Assembly (NCBI GenBank): GCA_024696005.1
Contig: JAILHF010000051.1
Coordinates: 310,001 to 374,000 of the forward strand
Direction of reading: 5' to 3'
Origin: Lachnospiraceae bacterium
GTDB taxonomy: Bacteria; Bacillota; Clostridia; Lachnospirales; Lachnospiraceae
Length of the DNA: 64,000 bases
The position numbers and the translations under genes were made by a program. The stretch's first letter is position 1. The number at the start of each line of letters is the position of its first letter. The notes beneath the pieces are model-generated. The model worked only from the letters and a program-made list of their open reading frames with translations, was not told the DNA's origin and did not search any database. Positions 61,219-64,000 of this stretch are shown piece by piece.

Positions 61219-61962
61219 TTACTGATAGTCCCTCTGCCGCACGATCTCGTAAGCCAGGACGCCGGCCGCAACAGAAGCGTTCAGGGAATCCAGTTTTCCC
61301 AGCATCGGAATGGATACTTTGTAATCACATTTTTCCTTTACCAGGCGGCTTACGCCTTCGCCCTCGGAACCGATCACCAGTCCGATGGAGCCGGTAAGAT
61401 CTGCGCGGTACATGACTTCCCCGTCCATGTCCGCACAGGCAAACCACATGCCTTCCTTCTTGAGCGCCTCGATCGTCTGCACCAGATTGGTGACCTTGGC
61501 CACCGGCAGAAAGTTGAGCGCGCCTGCCGAAGTCCTTGCCACGGTAGGGGTAAGCCCCACGGCGCGGTTCTTGGGGATCACCACGCCATGCGCGCCGGCC
61601 TGGTAAGCTGTGCGGATGATGGCGCCCAGATTATGCGGATCCTCGATCCCGTCCAGGAAAAAGAGAAACGGCGCTCTTCCGCTCTCTGCCGCATCCTTCA
61701 TGATCTCTTCCAGAGGCGTATACTCATAGGCGGCCGCAAAGGCGATCACACCCTGATGCTTTCCGGTCTCGGAGATCTGGTCCAGTCTCTCTTTCGTCAC
61801 ATATTTGATCAGGCACTCCTGCTTGCGTGCCTCGCGCTTGATCGTAAGCACCGGCCCGTCCTGACACCCGTCCAGAATGAACAGCTTGTCCACGCTCTTT
61901 CCCGAGCGGAAGGCCTCCAGCACGGCATTTCTGCCTTCGATCTGCGATTCCTTTATTTCCAT
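61219..61962 (-). CDS. rlmB: 23S rRNA (guanosine-2'-O-)-methyltransferase RlmB
   Basis: 247 residues. SPOUT (TrmH) knot: LDGIEDPHNLGAIIRTA, VIGSEGEGVSRLV and SIPMLGKLDSLNASVAAG. N-terminal substrate domain IEGRNAVLEAFRSG. Methylates the peptidyl-transferase region of 23S rRNA. Third gene of the conserved cysS-mrnC-rlmB unit. Confidence 0.94.
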   Translation of the reverse strand: MEIKESQIEGRNAVLEAFRSGKSVDKLFILDGCQDGPVLTIKREARKQECLIKYVTKERLDQISETGKHQGVIAFAAAYEYTPLEEIMKDAAESGRAPFLFFLDGIEDPHNLGAIIRTAYQAGAHGVVIPKNRAVGLTPTVARTSAGALNFLPVAKVTNLVQTIEALKKEGMWFACADMDGEVMYRADLTGSIGLVIGSEGEGVSRLVKEKCDYKVSIPMLGKLDSLNASVAAGVLAYEIVRQRDYQ

Positions 61963-62023
61963 TCTTCCCTCTTTCCCGCAGTGTGCAAACGGAAAACGGA
62001 CACTGCCTGCAGCCTCCGCCTCC

Positions 62024-62425
62024 TCACACCGCTGCCTCCTGCTTTTCCAGATACGCGATAGCCCGGTTCATCAGTTCTTCGGCCCGTTCCCTTCTGTCCT
62101 GAAGCCAAAGCCAGCCGATCAGCGTCTCAAAGCCCGTGGCCTTGCGATAGTCGGCCGTCTTGGCATTCTTCGGGGCCGCATGCGCCTTGGCATTGCGCCC
62201 GCGCCTGAACTGTTCCGCTTCTTCCTCGTCAAAGCCATCCTTCAGTGCTTCCGCCGCAGCCGCCTGTGCCGCCGCGCAGACAAAACGCAGGGCGATCTTG
62301 TGGTATTTCTCCACCTGGGTATTCCCGCGGCTTTTCAGGATGTATTCCCGGACATGGCGCTCATAGACCGCATCCCCGAGGTACGCGCAGGCAAGCGCGG
62401 AATAATTCTTCAGATCTTCTCCCAC
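62024..62425 (-). CDS. mrnC: Mini-ribonuclease III
   Basis: 133 residues. RNase III catalytic fold without the dsRNA-binding domain: ALACAYLGDAVYERHVREY near the N-terminus and YRKATGFETLIGWLWL near the end. Matures 23S rRNA. GTG start at 62423-62425, 16 bases inside cysS, after AAGGTG. Confidence 0.93.
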   Translation of the reverse strand: MGEDLKNYSALACAYLGDAVYERHVREYILKSRGNTQVEKYHKIALRFVCAAAQAAAAEALKDGFDEEEAEQFRRGRNAKAHAAPKNAKTADYRKATGFETLIGWLWLQDRRERAEELMNRAIAYLEKQEAAV

Positions 62426-63810
62426 TTCACACCTTCCCTGGTATCCTTGATGGCGATGCCCTTTGCAAGCAGCTCGTCACGGATCGCATCCGCTATCGCA
62501 AAATCCTTTGCCTTCTTTGCTTCTGCACGCTCCGCGATCTTTTCCTGCACAAAGGCTTCCAGCTCGCTGTCCACTTCCTCCGCAGCCGGTGCTTCCAGGA
62601 GCTTGAGCGACAGCACTTCATCGAAGCTCTCTACCAGCTTCCGCTTGGTCGCCTCGCTAAGCTCTGCCTTCAGCACATCATAAAGGACCGTAAATGCGCT
62701 GGATGTATTCAGGTCATCCGTCAGCGCTTCCTCAAACTTCTTTCTGTACTCTTCAAACGCCGCAGCATCCACCTCTCCGTCCGCTTTAAGCTCCGAAGTG
62801 CGCTTGCGAAGCTTCTTGTAGGCATCGCTCATCTGATCGAGCACATCGTAGGAAAACTCAAGAGGCTTGCGGTAATGGGACTGGAGGCAGAAGTAACGGT
62901 AAGCCAGAGGATCATACCCCTTCTCTTCCAGCAGCGATACCGTGAGGAACTCCCCGCTGGACTTGCTCATCTTGCCATGGCCTTTCTCTACCAGATGGTG
63001 CACATGGAACCAGTAACGGCACCAGGGATGTCCCAGGAATGCCTCGCTCTGTGCGATCTCGTTGGTATGATGGGGGAAGATGTTGTCCACGCCGCCGCAG
63101 TGAATGTCCATGTATTCGCCCAGGTGCTTGATCCCGATGCAGGAGCACTCGATGTGCCAGCCGGGATATCCTTTTCCCCAGGGGCTCTCCCACTTCAGCT
63201 CCTGGTCGTCAAATTTCGACTTGGTGAACCACAGGACAAAGTCCGTTTTATTGCGCTTGTTCGTATCCTCATCCACATCATCACGGACACCGACCTTCAG
63301 GTCTTCTTCGTTCATGTTGGAAAGCCTGTAATACTTTTCCAGCTTCGAGGTGTCAAAGTAAACGTTCTCACCCGCCTGATAGGCATAGCCCTTTTCCAGC
63401 AGCACCTCGATCATGTGGATGAATTCCGGGATGCAGTGTGTCGCAGGCTCGACCACATCCGGCATGCGCATGTTCAGCTTGTTGAAATCACTGAAGAACG
63501 CTTTCGTATAACGCTCCGCGATATCCAGCACCGTGGTATGCTCGCGCTTCGCGCCTTTGAGCATCTTGTCCTCGCCGGTATCGGCATCCGAAGAAAGATG
63601 CCCAACATCCGTGATGTTCATCACGCGTTTCACGTCATATCCCGCATAAAGCAGGGTCTTGACCAGAATGTCCTCGCAGATATAGCTGCGCAGATTCCCG
63701 ATATGCGCAAAATGATAGACCGTGGGTCCGCAGGTATAGACCGCTGCCTTCCCTTCTTCGTGCGGCTTGAACTCCTCCACCATTCTGCTTGCTGTATTGT
63801 AGATCCTCAT
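62410..63810 (-). CDS. cysS: Cysteinyl-tRNA synthetase
   Basis: 466 residues. TCGPTVYHFAHIGNLRSY holds the zinc Cys and the HIGH-type motif; KMSKSSGE is the KMSKS loop; HCGGVDNIFPHHTNEIAQ is the zinc region. The ATG at 63808-63810 follows AAGGGAG. I see no T-box upstream (81 bases to the next gene). Confidence 0.97.
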   Translation of the reverse strand: MRIYNTASRMVEEFKPHEEGKAAVYTCGPTVYHFAHIGNLRSYICEDILVKTLLYAGYDVKRVMNITDVGHLSSDADTGEDKMLKGAKREHTTVLDIAERYTKAFFSDFNKLNMRMPDVVEPATHCIPEFIHMIEVLLEKGYAYQAGENVYFDTSKLEKYYRLSNMNEEDLKVGVRDDVDEDTNKRNKTDFVLWFTKSKFDDQELKWESPWGKGYPGWHIECSCIGIKHLGEYMDIHCGGVDNIFPHHTNEIAQSEAFLGHPWCRYWFHVHHLVEKGHGKMSKSSGEFLTVSLLEEKGYDPLAYRYFCLQSHYRKPLEFSYDVLDQMSDAYKKLRKRTSELKADGEVDAAAFEEYRKKFEEALTDDLNTSSAFTVLYDVLKAELSEATKRKLVESFDEVLSLKLLEAPAAEEVDSELEAFVQEKIAERAEAKKAKDFAIADAIRDELLAKGIAIKDTREGVKWEKI

Positions 63811-63891
63811 CTTTCTGTCTCCCTTATCTTTATTTCGATCTGCGGCACTCAAGGTGCGAGATCGATCATGATTATTCAAATACTTAAGTCT

Positions 63892-64000
63892 CTAATCCCC
63901 TTCAACAACGATCTTTTCCAGTTCAGGCCAATAACTGAACCAGTCTACCCTCATGGCATCCGCTTTATCCTGTATTGCTTTGTCAACATGAAGAACTTTT
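63892..64000 (-). CDS. Partial gene, C-terminal end only
   Basis: An open frame enters from the window edge and stops at 63892-63894 (TAG); visible end VDWFSYWPELEKIVVEGD. About 36 codons, no motif. Probably the last part of a real upstream gene, but this cannot be proven here. Confidence 0.4.
   Translation of the reverse strand, partial: KVLHVDKAIQDKADAMRVDWFSYWPELEKIVVEGD

Overview
The window looks like a chromosome segment of a butyrate-forming, spore-forming Clostridia bacterium, most likely Lachnospiraceae. The evidence is a complete thl-crt-hbd-bcd-etfB-etfA butyryl-CoA pathway, a GerW (YtfJ) sporulation protein, Firmicutes gene orders (cysS-mrnC-rlmB, rpmB-yloU-fakA-recG, rpsO-pnp), class III anaerobic ribonucleotide reductase, and AGGAGG ribosome sites with TTGACA/TATAAT-like promoters in moderately GC-rich DNA. 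All genes except one (a CNNM/CBS transporter at 59077-60369) lie on the minus strand, so the text reads from high to low coordinates. I saw no rRNA, tRNA, CRISPR array or intact mobile element.

Layout, right to left: a partial gene at the edge; cysS-mrnC-rlmB; a CPBP membrane protease convergent with the CNNM transporter; a CE1-type esterase lipoprotein; the butyrate operon (57694-51118), with a 77-residue membrane protein between crt and hbd and a structured gap between etfB and etfA; a pseudogene with three lesions (50939-49407); a tight housekeeping operon pepF-macro domain-surE-cdd-MutS-like-rnhA-thioesterase; a 47-residue membrane protein plus WYL regulator; fba; the nrdD-nrdG-dut nucleotide block; a GSY/GSF-repeat protein followed by a glycosyltransferase-like protein and a GldA/GldG-type ABC system; gltX; a Nudix-ytfI-gerW-J-domain operon; rpmB; yloU-fakA-recG; a signalling block of three related membrane EAL proteins (two are hybrid histidine kinases) plus a double-receiver protein (23165-13518); an MscS-like channel; a rhomboid-like/sigma-like/unknown trio; an M16C peptidase; era-recO-lipoprotein-glyQS-GT61; then rpsO and pnp.

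Most notable: (1) the signalling block, with three paralogous 7TM-degenerate GGDEF-EAL proteins whose EAL active sites are intact in one and damaged in two different ways in the others, joined to kinase, receiver and HPt modules; (2) the low-complexity GSY/GSF repeat protein with a glycosyltransferase-like partner; (3) three genes whose promoter -10 lies about 7 nt before the start codon with no Shine-Dalgarno, suggesting leaderless mRNAs; (4) several promoters built into or against the terminator of the preceding gene, the clearest being a perfect-consensus nrdD promoter inside the fba terminator hairpin, followed by two NrdR-like boxes exactly 31 bp apart.
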